In this document: one piece after another, positions 19,068 to 28,813 of the stretch
Position numbering within the stretch: position 1 is the first letter of the stretch
Layout of the letters: the number at the start of each line of letters is the position of its first letter
Origin: Sphaerosporella brunnea
Taxonomy: Eukaryota > Ascomycota > Pezizomycetes > Pezizales > Pyronemataceae
Direction of reading: 5' to 3'
Length of the DNA stretch: 29,336 nucleotides
NCBI GenBank assembly: GCA_008704415.1
Contig: VXIS01000457.1
Span: 1 to 29,336, forward strand
Notes under the pieces: generated by a model
What the model saw: the letters and a program-made list of their open reading frames with translations, nothing else
Databases searched by the model: none
Told to the model about the DNA's origin: nothing
Program-made: the position numbers and the translations under genes

Positions 19068-19366
19068 GATGCGAGCGGGGTGATCAGTCCAGGCTCGTCA
19101 TCGTATGAGTCAACCGACTCACCGATTACCCAAAGAAGTATAGGCTTCGACTTCACCTGCCAATCCCTACAGCTGTTTACCAGGATACCATGACTCCTTG
19201 AGGCGGTCGTGGAGGGGTAACGCCTGCACTCCCTGATAGGCAGGTCTTCACCGAGATTAGCCCGTAGGCCCGGATGCAGCCACCTGTGGCGGCCGCTAAA
19301 GGGCAACGTACTACGGGCACACCTCCCATAGTCCTTGTCTATGGTCGTCGATACTACCATGTAACA
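19068..19366 (-). repeat. Family-D 3' LTR, proximal fragment (299 bp)
   Basis: Matches 25753-26051 and completes the LTR whose other 480 bp lie at 10999-11478. On the - strand it starts TGTTACATGG at 19366, immediately after the polypurine run AAAAGAGGGGTAC (19367-19379). Confidence 0.92.
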
Positions 19367-19666
19367 GTACCCCTCTTTTAGCCGGACTCGCCCCGAGGTC
19401 CTCTCATGCAAGTCAATCCATCGCTCATAGCAAGACAAGTAAACAAAACCAGGCATCCCTGAAGCACGACAGGATGCTAGACCTCTAGGTAACTCCATAA
19501 AAACCATCTAAAAGAAAAAACATCTAATAGCTCAAAACATAACTCCGAGCTGCTCCTACACGAGCCCTTTCTTATACCATATAATGAAAACATGATTTAT
19601 ACATACTGATACACGCTTGCTTTGGGCAACTAGGCTTAGCGGCAAACGGCCGTATTCTTTATATCC
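19367..19666 (-). other. 3' untranslated region of element D with polypurine tract
   Basis: These 300 bp lie between the pol stop codon and the 3' LTR. The end next to the LTR is the polypurine tract. The rest has no gene and is AT-rich around 19500-19600. Confidence 0.65.
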
Positions 19667-22600
19667 CTAGTTCCGTCGCCGAGCTCTTCCTTCTCTTGCT
19701 GGTCCTCCTCTTCTGAAGCGTCTGTCAGGTGTGACATGAGGGTTGGCGTCGTAGTATTTGTCGAGCAGCTCTGGTGCGACGTCTCGGATGTGATCGAAGG
19801 TCTCCCACGTGTTTTCTTCGTGCGGACATCCTTCCCATTTTACCAGGAAGAGATGACGTGTGGGGTCGTCGTCCTCTGGTCCGGCGTTAACGACGGCTTC
19901 CATAGTCCAACCTTCACCGGCATTGTCGAGCTCGTCAGGTGGCGCCTGGACACGTCCTGGGTCTCCTCGATAGGGTTCGAGTAGCGACACATGGAACACA
20001 GGGTGGATCTTCCAACGTGGGGGTAGTTCGAGTTTGGCTGACCGCTTATTGGCGTGGAGTTTGAGGATTTTGAACGGGCCGCATAACTTCGCATCGAGCT
20101 TTTTACAAACTCTCTTGGTCTTGATGTGGCGACCATCCAGCATGACGAAGTCTCCTTCCTTGAATGGTGGGCCGGAACGTTTGGTAGTGTCCCAGTATCT
20201 TCCCATTCGATCCTTGGCTTTCTCCAACCTTTCCATGGCCTGTTCGTGGACTGTTTTTAACCAGTGTGCGTATAGCACTGATCCTGGATTGCGGGGCTCT
20301 TGTTCTGTCGGCCAGTTTGAGCGTCGGTGATAGCCGTAGTTGGCATAGAAGGGGCTCAAACCAGTGGCTGACGAGAAGGAGTTGTTGTAGGTGAACTCCG
20401 CAAGCGGTAAGAGCTCCGCCCAATCGTCCTGCTCGTAGTTGCAGTATTCTCGGAGGTAGGCTTCCAGGACCTGGTTGACGCGCTCCGTCTGTCCATCCGT
20501 GCTGGGATGGAAGGCTGTCGACATACGCTCGTCGACTCCTAGGTAGGACATGACGTCTCTCCAGAAGCGTGACGTGAACGCTGTGTCTCGGTTGGAGACG
20601 ATGTCTTGGGGCAAGCCGTGTTGCCGCCATATGTGCTTGACGAACTGTTGAGAAACTGCAGGTGCGTCCTTTCTTTCGAGCGGAACGAAGTGGGCCATCT
20701 TGGTGAATCTATCGATGACAACCCAGATCATCGTACACCCGTCGGACTTCGGTAGACTGGTGATAAAGTCCATTGATATCGAAGCCCATGGTGAGCTAGG
20801 GAGCTTGAGAGGGTGAAGAAGGCCATTGCGTCGGTGGCGAGCTGGCTTATTCCGCTGGGATGAGTCGCACTCGTGGACATAGGTTTGTATATGCTTATCC
20901 ATGTTAGGCCAGTGGAAGTTGCGTGCCACTACCTCGACCGTCTTGCCAGCACCCCAGTGTCCTGCTACCTTGGAGTCGTGCTCGGACTTCAACACCGACA
21001 ATCGAAGACTGGTGGGTACCACAAGGCGGTGCTTGAAGTAGAGCAGGTCGTCTTCGATCCTATAATCGGAGGAGATGTTGTGTGCGGCTGCGTAGTTGGC
21101 CTTCATTGTCGCATATTCCTAATCATTAGTCGCTTCTTGCTTGACCCTTTCCAAAAACTCATCACTGAAACTAATCCTTTCTAGCCCGGCGAAGGCTACC
21201 ATCCCGAAGTCTTCCCAGACTTCTTTCATCTCTCCTCCTGCGAATTCGTAACCTGCTACCTCGATATATTGTTCTGGTCTGAGAAGCGGCGCAGTTGCTT
21301 CAGCGGCGGTTGTACCCCCCTCCTTAGGTCGCAACTCCGGGCGACGAGAAAGGGCGTCGGGCTTGCCGTTCGACGTCCCTTTTCGATGGATGATTTAGAA
21401 GTCGAAGGTCGATAAGAGTTCTGCCCAACGGGCCTGTCGTCGGTTAAGAACCTTGGTAGTGGTGAAATACTTGAGGTTCTTGTGGTCCGTATATACCGTC
21501 GTTTTGTGCTTTGCGCCTTGCAGATAGTGTCTCCATTCCTGGAACGCTCTTACTATTGCAAGCATCTCTTTATCATATATCTCATAGTTGAGTTTGGCAG
21601 GGCTAAGTTTCTTCGAGAGGAATGCTACCGGGTGTAGCTTGCCGTTGTCTTTTGGTCTCTGCGAGAGAACGGCTCCTAGGGCGAAGTCGCTGCTATCGGT
21701 CTCAACTATGGCTGGTCGTTCGGGGTCGTAGTGTCGCATGATTGGAGTGTTTTCGACGCAGAACAGGATCTTCAATTTGAGGAAGGCTGCTTCCTGCTTG
21801 GGTCCCCAGGAGAAGTTCTTGCCATCTCCCTTCAACGTGTCGGTGATGGGCTTCGCGACGCTGGAAAAGTTGCGGATGAAGCGTCGGTAAAAGTTACAAA
21901 ACCCTATGAAGACTTGAACGTCTTTCTGGCACGTGGGGTCCTTCCACGCCTGTATAACCTCACTCCGATTAGCTGACATGCGTACTCCCGTGCCACTTAC
22001 GATGTAACCCAGAAAATCAACCTCTTTCTTCTCGAATTCGCATTTGTTGATTTCCGCTGCCAGGCTGTTGTCCATGAGCACCTTTAAGACTTTGCAAACT
22101 AGCCTCTGATGCTCCTCCCGAGATTCTTTGCTATGGATCAGAATATCGTCTAGGTAGCAAACGACATTGGTGCCGACGAACCGTCTCATGAGCTCATTCA
22201 TCATGCGTTGGAAGGTGGCAGGTGCATTGCAAAGTCCGAATGGCATGACGAGGTACTCGTAGTGTCCCAGCGGACAGCGGAAGGCAGTTTTCTACTCGTC
22301 CCCCTTTCGAATCCGGAGCAAGTTGTATCCGGCCTTGAGGTCGAGTTTGGTAAACCAATCAGCTCCAGCCACTTGTTCGGCGAGCTGATCCATGATCATA
22401 CTTGGTGTGTTCAGGAAGCTTCTCCGACTGCTCCGGACTGAACAGCATCAAATATTTGTGATACGGCTCAGGGAGGAGGTTTCGAAGCGGTATGTCGTTA
22501 AGGTTTACCGCCCCGATGGTGAAGACTGAATTCTTGTGCAGTTTGAGTATACCTCTGTCGTAGGTGATACTCCATCCCGGTGACAGCTGATGGAATCATT

Positions 22601-23198
22601 CGGTCGGACAGTCGTTAAACCGTAGGGTCCCATCGAATAATCCTGTTGCTCGGTGCTTACGCCACCACCGCCACGGAGTGATGACGTCGTGTGCCTGGCT
22701 CATGGGTATGACTTCGAATACTTCGTCCGTACAGTGGTTGCCAAATGATAGGCGTAGGGGCACTGTATGGACGAGTCCTTCCTGCAGCAATCGTCCTGCT
22801 GCATCGTAGAAAGGGATGGCTGTCTTTCGGACAACCGTTGGCACGTTGAGGGCCTTGACGAACTGTTCGGAAATGGCAAACGAAGTGCTGCCTGAATCGA
22901 ACATGTTTCGTACGGGCGCCTCCCGTGTATTGTCGGTTTGGTCCTTCCACGTGAGGAAGAACCTGTACAAGGGCCTTTCTCCTTGTACTACTTCGCTATG
23001 GGCTTTGTTTGGAGGGGGTGCTTCCGCACTATCGTCGATTGATCGCTTCATCGTGGATAGCCTTTCGTCACTATCCTGGCCGCAACGGGTCACTTTTCGA
23101 TATGGAACTTTATATGTGATGTGTGGTTGTAACGGTAGTTGCTCTTGGTTCCATAGACGGCGCTGCCAACGGCGTCGTTTCGGAACAGGATGCTCCAT
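19667..23198 (-). pseudogene. Gypsy D pol (protease, RT, RNase H, integrase, chromodomain), broken
   Basis: Protease (22596-23198) has the active site MFDSGSTSFA and is followed by a stop. The RT fingers are mostly deleted: sequence jumps from LPEHTKYDH straight to DQLAEQVAGADWFTKLDLKA near 22390, removing about 75 residues including the usual VDYR motif. A TAG then replaces the tryptophan of GDEWKTAFR near 22290. RT palm through RNase H (21395-22246) is one frame, with an intact YLDDILIHS and YTDHKNL. Further stops lie near 21392 (LSTFDF*IIHRKG) and 21118. Integrase and chromodomain (19667-21106) are open, but the second catalytic aspartate is Asn (IVSNRDTAFTS), and the zinc-finger pair CxxC reads CDSS. 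The C-terminus is an extended, arginine-rich tail after the chromodomain. Confidence 0.93.
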
Positions 23199-23319
23199 CG
23201 TCAGTATGGGGGCTATGCTTCAGTCAGCATGTAAGGAGCGTGTGGTACTTAACTTGACCTAGTCGCATCTAAGCTCCCTCCTTAGACTCCAGGTCGGGAC
23301 AGGTCGCATCTGTAGCCTC

Positions 23320-25241
23320 CTACAGCTCAGACTCCACATCCGATTCGGGTTCTCCGAAATCCTCCTGGGGGTAGGAGTACGCCGTCGACATATCCAACTC
23401 TCCTGGCGCTACTCCTACCAATCCTGCGACATCTAACCTGCCCCTCTTAGCTGGTGATGGGTCCGTGTCGTCACCACTATCTTCTTCCTTCTCCTCTTCG
23501 CGACCTCTCTTCCCAGTCGAGAGCGCGGCAATCCGGGTCCCCTTTTCCTTCCCTTCCCGCTGAAGACGCCATGGTTTTGGGTTCACCTCTCGGTGACACT
23601 GCAGGGCCCGATGTTGGCCTTGCATCCCCTTTGGCCAGCCACAACGCAAGCAGTCTCCTGCCTTTGTCCTGGCTTCCACCAGCTCCTTTGGTACTCCTTT
23701 TGTCGCTTCTGCTACCGAAGCGAACTTGTCGGAGTATTTTCGTCGCGAAAGTTCTATCTCGGCCAGCTCTGTCTCTCGATGGAGCTGTGATTCAAACCGA
23801 TGTTCGGCCTTCCACTTCGGTCGTGGATCGCCTCGGAGCCGTTGTCTGCTGACGTCTTCCCTTGCGGCTCTTCGGGACGGTAAGACAGTCTTCCAAGCAC
23901 GCCTGTCCTCGTCCCTCATTCTCTCCTCCCAATCTTCGGTATCCACACCGGCCTTCAGAACATATTCCCGGAAAACGGCATCGCTATCTGTCTTTTCGTA
24001 TAGCGAGATCCGAGTAGTGATGTTCTTTGGTAACGTCTTGAGCAGGGTCTGCTGGTAGACGTGGCCAGTGAGCTCCGCATCTGCATTGAGCAGATCAAAC
24101 TTGGTAAGGAAGGCGTGGGTGTCGCCCTCGTATTTGAGCTGCTGGAGCTCACGAAGCGCTCTGGATCCTTCGAAAGGGTTGAGATACCTCCTCCTGATAT
24201 CGATCTCGAGGGCATCCCACGTGTGGGGTTGTTCTCCTCGATCTGTCGACTTCCTCCACTGCCCAATCCAGTCTTGGGCACCATCCTTCATCAGACCTCT
24301 AAGCCAAGCAATCTTGACCCGATCGTTTGGGATCAATCGAGCCGGCTGAACTTCCAGGTACTCCGTCACCTGGGCCCACCACCTGCGGAACCCCTTCTTG
24401 TTGCCTGAGAACGTAGGCGGCTTCGGGATGTCCAGGATCTTGGTATGTTCCGGACTTGGTTCGCGTGGGTAGCGTTGCTGAGGCACCAGGACAGGACGAC
24501 TCTTGTCAGTGGCGGGGTCTCTGACCGGGGTCGTCGTCGTCCCGCCGATTGACGCTGCGCATCGTGCCTCGCATCTTGCAGCTCCCTGACTTGCTGCCTG
24601 AGGTCATCCACTTGCCCGGCCAGGTCCTCCGCAATCAGCACACGGGCCTGGAGCGACTCGACTTCCGCGTTGTGCGCCTCGGTTTGTTGCCTGATGGCAC
24701 GTCGGATAGAGGCAAGCGGTCCTGGGTTGCTTTTGTCGCGATCGTATAGTCGGTCGAGCCGTACGGTCACCTGGTTGAACTCGGTCATTAGTGCTTCCAG
24801 TTGTCGCTCGACTCGGGCTACCACAACGCGTAGTTTGCCTGCTACTGCGTCGGTGTACTGCTTTAGTTGCTCCACTGTGGAACCTAGGCGGAGGGTCTCT
24901 GTCTTGACCTGGGCACCAAACTGCTGGCATTCTTGGAGGACGAATGCCTTTTGGGCGGCGTCGATCTCCTGGGTTTTAGAGAGCAGGTCGTGCAGCTCCT
25001 GGACGCGGGCTCGGAGGGTCTGATGTTTCTCTTCCACGAGGATGTCAATCATTTCCTCATCCTCTTCTTGCTTTTCCTGAGTGCGGTGAAGCTTCTCAAA
25101 AGCGGCGTCCGCTCGTTCGAACGTCTCGAATATGGTTCTGAGGACATCGTTCTTGGGGGGTTGTCGGCGTGAGGGGCCGGCGGTAGCGGTAACAGCGTCA
25201 GAGGACGCGGTCTTGATAACGTCGGACATCTCGACAGACAT
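23320..25241 (-). pseudogene. Gypsy D gag with one frameshift and an unusual zinc knuckle
   Basis: The ATG at 25241 (MSVEMSDVIKTASSDAV) lies 32 bp inside the 5' LTR edge. The first frame (24366-25241) is a long coiled coil, rich in Gln/Glu/Leu, over roughly residues 30-220. Near 24540 the reading frame shifts to the second segment (23320-24486). That segment holds the capsid-like core (PPTFSGNKKGFRRWWAQV, then WDALEIDIRRRYLNP) and a nucleocapsid-like cysteine cluster CLRCGWPKGMQGQHRALQC. Its spacing is CX2CX9HX4C instead of the usual CX2CX4HX4C. An acidic tail rich in Glu and Asp closes the protein. Gag and pol are separated by about 120 bp. Confidence 0.88.
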
Positions 25242-25257
25242 ATCGTAGGTATAGTGT

Positions 25258-25272
25258 CCTAAAATATTATAC
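25258..25272 (-). promoter_or_regulatory. Putative self-primer binding site of element D
   Basis: CCTAAAATATTAT (25258-25270, + strand) is followed by two bases (AC) and then the LTR. The same 13 nt occur on the sense (-) strand inside the LTR at 25373-25385. The spacing and logic are identical to element C although the sequence differs. Confidence 0.65.
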
Positions 25273-26051
25273 TGTTACGGGGGCGCTTAGTAGTAGAGTT
25301 TATACCAAGTGCGACCGTATCGCTAGCTACTATAGGTACGAAGAATGAACGAGTAGTAGAGATAGAAACTTAATAATATTTTAGGTCTTTTGCTAGCGGA
25401 AGCGTTGGTGTCTTTCGAGCTTGATGGCCTTCTCAAGGACGGGGCCTAGCAGGCCCTTATATGGGTGCCCGCCCAACACCTCCGTATTTTCAACGAGCAG
25501 AGCTGAGAGTCAGTGGGAATCCCTCAGATCCTGAAGATGCAAACGAACACTGCCCTCAACAAGCTTACCCCGCACAAACGTACGCGACAGGGATAGAAGG
25601 CATCCCCAGCCGCCTGCAACTGCTGATGACTGATCTTGCGAGCTGTCTCCAGACAAAATCCCTCACACCCTCACCCTTGCGGCTGGCATACATGACATGG
25701 TGATCACCCGCGTGAGCACACCCCCTACTCAGCTCTCTGCAGACCATCGGCCGATGCGAGCGGGGTGATCAGTCCAGGCTCGTCATCGTATGAGTCAACC
25801 GACGCACCGATTACCCGAAGAAGTATAGGCTCCGACTTTACCTGCCAATCCCTACAGCTGTTTACGAGGATACCATGACTCCTTGAGGCGGTCGTGGAGG
25901 GGTAACGCCTGCACTCCCTGATAGGCAGGTCTTCACCGAGATTAGCCCGTAGGCCCGGATGCAGCCACCTGTGGTGGCCACTAAAGGGCAACGTACTGCG
26001 GTCACACCTCCCATAGTCCTTGTCTATGGTCGTCGATACTACCATGTAACA
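25273..26051 (-). repeat. Family-D 5' LTR (779 bp)
   Basis: The intact LTR runs from TGTTAC at 26051 to GTAACA at 25273 on the - strand. It carries a TATA box (25457-25461) 72 nt upstream of the predicted self-primer segment. It differs from the split 3' LTR at about 27 sites by my count, around 3.5%. Confidence 0.93.
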
Positions 26052-26412
26052 GTCGGCTGAGCTCTTGGTACATGAGCTGGACATGCTGCTGCATCTCAGC
26101 AATCGCCATCTCATGAAGCCTACGAGTAGCCTCATGCTGCTCGACTATCCGTGCAAGCACAGTGTGCGCTCCACGGACTTGATCCTGGACTAACTCCAAG
26201 ACCAACTCCTGGATCTGCTGAAACAGCTGATCCATGTTTGCCGCGGAGTCGATAGACTCCAGGACATCCTTTGCCGCAACACCTAAGATGAGGGAAGCGA
26301 CTTTTCGAGGGTTTCTAACTATGAGGCGACGATTGTCGGCCTCGGGATACTGCTGGGGGTTCCACTCGAGAAGCGGAACCTGGGGGGTTGGCTCGATGGT
26401 GATGGATGCCAT
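26052..26412 (-). pseudogene. Gypsy C gag, N-terminal fragment
   Basis: The fragment starts at the ATG at 26412 and encodes 120 residues nearly identical to the start of the gag at 18202. Segments MASITIEPTPQVPLLEWNPQ and HVQLMYQELSRL are shared. The frame then enters the family-D LTR and is meaningless there. There are no internal stops in the retained part. Truncation was caused by insertion or recombination at 26051. Confidence 0.9.
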
Positions 26413-26453
26413 TTTTGGGGGATGCCAGGCGACAAGAATTCTTAAAATTCTGA

Positions 26454-26939
26454 TGTAACGAGGCTCTGTCTACCAGAGTGTCGTGGAATTGAACTCAGGA
26501 CCTCAAGAAACTAAATACTAAACAATAGGATTTTAAGGGCTATTCTGTTGGGTAGACACTGATGGTTCTTGTTCGCTGAAGATAAAGGGGTTCGCTGGGC
26601 TGAAGCAATCCTACTTATAGCAGGAAGCCGCTCCAGAGACTACCGTCTCCCTGAGTAATACTCAGCCTTCACTCCTTGCTGGCTTTCCGACAGTCTCTAC
26701 GACTGTGGGCGTCAAGGCGCACACAGAGATTGCCCCACCTTCCTATGGCTCACTCTTTGATGCCAAATCATGAGTCATAGACATGGGTCGCAGCCGGAAT
26801 ACCCATCTTCGGGATCGTATTCTCGTGCTGCAGGTAGATGCTTAGCCCTATTGGCTCCATCTCCCGATCTTTTGCATCGCATGCCTTACGCGACAACCAT
26901 ACTTACTATGGAGATTCTAGGCCGAGTGATTCTTCCCGT
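26454..26939 (-). repeat. Family-C LTR, copy 3, first fragment
   Basis: Starts TGTAACGAGG on the + strand, as the other family-C LTRs do. It aligns until TTCTTCCC and then switches to unrelated sequence at about 26938-26941. It is more diverged than the pair flanking element C; its self-primer match has one mismatch. Confidence 0.9.
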
Positions 26940-27861
26940 TGTCAGTGTCACACCCTAAACTGTGACAATGGGATTTTGGTACAAGAATGGTACATTTGTA
27001 ATCATTGAATAGTATCGACATCCAAGAATCAGTTAGTAGACCGATGGGGCCACCCCCCGGACGCTCCCGAAGTCACCACATCCAAGGAGGCGGTACAATG
27101 TGCCGTTACTACTTGGCCGCTCTTCGAGTCCGGACGGTCCAAGTGCCGCGCGTACCACGGAACGCCCGCCCGATTATAATGAAGGGCACATCGAGTCGAT
27201 GGTTGTGGGGACCGAAGGACCAAGCGCGTTAGGCGCCAAGGGCCTCATGAGGGCCACAATCCGGGAAGCTGGAAATACTGTTAGAAAGACCGAAGGGACG
27301 TTCAAAAGGGATACTTACATCAAACGTTAGTATTAAGCAAGATGGCTTGGTCCCGTTACCGACAAACGACTGGTCAGGTTGTTACAAGAGTAGCATCACT
27401 GAGGGTGCCTCCCGCCACGTGCCTTTTGGTGCTCAAGATGGTATGGTGCGTTGGTAACGAGGATCCGTTGGGCGTCCCCAGAGTAAGGGACAAGAAGGAA
27501 TAGTCAGGATGGAAGAAAAGGATGGAGGAGTAAGAGCGAGGGGAGCGACGAGCCTGTTTATGAAGCAAGCCGCCACACCGTCCTGCTTACCAACGAGACT
27601 GCCAGATACGAGGACAGCCTGCGAGGCGTCGGAGTCAATCAGCCGGCAGAATGAGGAGAAAGACCAGCAAATAAGGGTGGAGTCCAATATGCAGAGTCTA
27701 GTCACTGGTGTGGGTGTCGTATTCATATGGCGTGCTTCGGCGGTATGATACGACAGAAGGACCCCCACGTCGATATTGATATGACGAGTCATCGGTGCCC
27801 GCGTATGCCGCAGAGTCTGATAATACCTCACCTGCTAATGGTGCACTGCAAGTTCAGCTGA

Positions 27862-27920
27862 GCAAGGGGGCGAAATCAAAGGCGGGCCATAGAGCAAGCT
27901 GATAACGCCAGCGTCCTGCA
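27862..27920 (+). repeat. Imperfect repeat in the inserted element, copy 1
   Basis: Begins GCAAGGGGGC and ends GCCAGCGTCCTGCA. It is repeated at 27961-28021 with about 75-80% identity, 99 bp apart. Confidence 0.8.
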
Positions 27921-27960
27921 CAATAAGCTGAAACTCGTCAGAATGCAAGAGTCTAGTCTC

Positions 27961-28021
27961 GCAAGGGGGCACAATCTAGGCAAGCCGTAGGGCATGCTGA
28001 CGATTATGCCAGCGTCCTGCA
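27961..28021 (+). repeat. Imperfect repeat in the inserted element, copy 2
   Basis: Second copy of the 27862 unit. Such repeats are common in LTR U3 enhancers. Confidence 0.8.
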
Positions 28022-28221
28022 AATATAGATATGACGACGCATTAAGGTGTAGAAAATGACTCATGAAGTGGGGAATGATCGTGCTAAATGCATGATTAAT
28101 TTCCCTGTCCTTGTACGAGCACACCCTCAAAGCAGACGACAGGATTTACCCCGCTATTATTCAGGGTCAGCAGCATTCCCACTGACCCTCAGCTCGACGG
28201 TTGAGGACGAGCGGGTTCTAC

Positions 28222-28227
28222 TATAAA
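28222..28227 (+). promoter_or_regulatory. TATA box of the inserted LTR-like element
   Basis: TATAAA follows a small hairpin and precedes a CA-rich, G-poor stretch (28238-28390) that looks like a transcribed leader. Its position about 270 bp from the right end fits an LTR promoter. Confidence 0.5.
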
Positions 28228-28499
28228 GAGGGCCGTTCCTGCCCACACAACTCCACCAGATCTTCAGAATCATCAGCTTCAAGGAACAAGACGAAACTCA
28301 ATCAGACACGAAAACAAACCACAAGCCTCCTCATCAAGACACAGACTCTCTTCTCTGTAGTCTTCTCAGAAAACCAAAACAGAACCCCTTAAGATTATTC
28401 CATTGTGATAATCGAGACTTCCTGGCTTTTCTATAGCTAAAGGATAACCCACTCTCAGCCCTACCTCAAGATATAAGGAAAAGGCTCACAGTTGGCCCA

Positions 28500-28813
28500 A
28501 TGCCTCCCGGTTGATCACTCCTAACCCCTCCGATCGTCATGCTAGTTCCCGGAACAGGTAGGTCAACGAAGATATCTCGGAAGAGCTCTAACAATAGTCT
28601 ATACTATCATCACCTCCGAATCGGGTTCTCTTCTCAGATAGCGTCCTATCTGAGGCACCCGATCTCCGAGTTCTTCCATAGCGTCGTTCAAGCCAGCTAC
28701 TATGATCCGGAGCCACCCGGCTATCACGTGCCCTTAAAGCGATCACTCTGCTGACTCTATTCCATTCCCTAGCTGACTACTAAGAGCACATGTCACGTGA
28801 CCATAGCCGTGAC
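28500..28813 (-). repeat. Family-C LTR, copy 3, second fragment
   Basis: Resumes at ATGCCTCCCGGTTGATCACTC and runs to GTGAC at 28813. The final A of the usual GTGACA end is missing because the next LTR begins there. Confidence 0.88.

Larger units (their letters stand above)
10999..26051 (-). mobile_element. Ty3/Gypsy family D element, interrupted by nested element C
   Basis: The element on the - strand comprises a 5' LTR (25273-26051), primer site, gag (23320-25241), pol (19667-23198), polypurine tract (about 19367-19380) and a 3' LTR split into 19063-19366 and 10999-11478. Removing the nested element and one CGGCC copy leaves a 3' LTR of 779 bp, identical in length to the 5' LTR. LTRs start TGTTAC and end GTAACA. 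The two outer flanks do not share a target duplication (CGGTT at left, GTCGG at right) and belong to different elements, so ectopic recombination or deletion has probably altered one side. Confidence 0.88.
26940..28499 (+). mobile_element. LTR-like insertion of unknown family inside a family-C LTR (about 1.56 kb)
   Basis: The insertion replaces about 20 bp of the host LTR. Its left end reads TGTCAGTGTCACACCC, the start typical of Gypsy/Copia LTRs, and TGTCAC recurs inverted (GTGACA) 16 bp on. It contains a 59/61-bp imperfect tandem repeat (27862-27920, 27961-28021), a hairpin at 28163-28189 and a TATAAA box at 28222-28227. The box is followed by a CA-rich leader, resembling a U3 promoter and R region in + orientation. 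A CA end near 28490 or 28499 is plausible, but no target duplication is clear. No ORF is recognisable. It could be a solo LTR, a TRIM or another non-autonomous element. Confidence 0.6.
26052..28813 (-). mobile_element. Second family-C Gypsy copy: 5' LTR and gag N-terminus only
   Basis: The 5' end of another family-C element on the - strand. It comprises the LTR (26454-28813, interrupted), leader with the same CTTAAAATTCT primer site (26441-26451, two bases from the LTR), and the first 120 codons of gag. The remainder is missing because a family-D LTR abuts at 26051. Confidence 0.9.

Noticed and set aside
27433..27831. 132-aa ORF in the unknown insertion
   Set aside because: No recognisable motif, lies in a region with U3-like features, and composition is not protein-like.
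27862..28021. CRISPR-like array
   Set aside because: Only two imperfect 60-bp units, eukaryotic context, better explained as LTR enhancer repeats.
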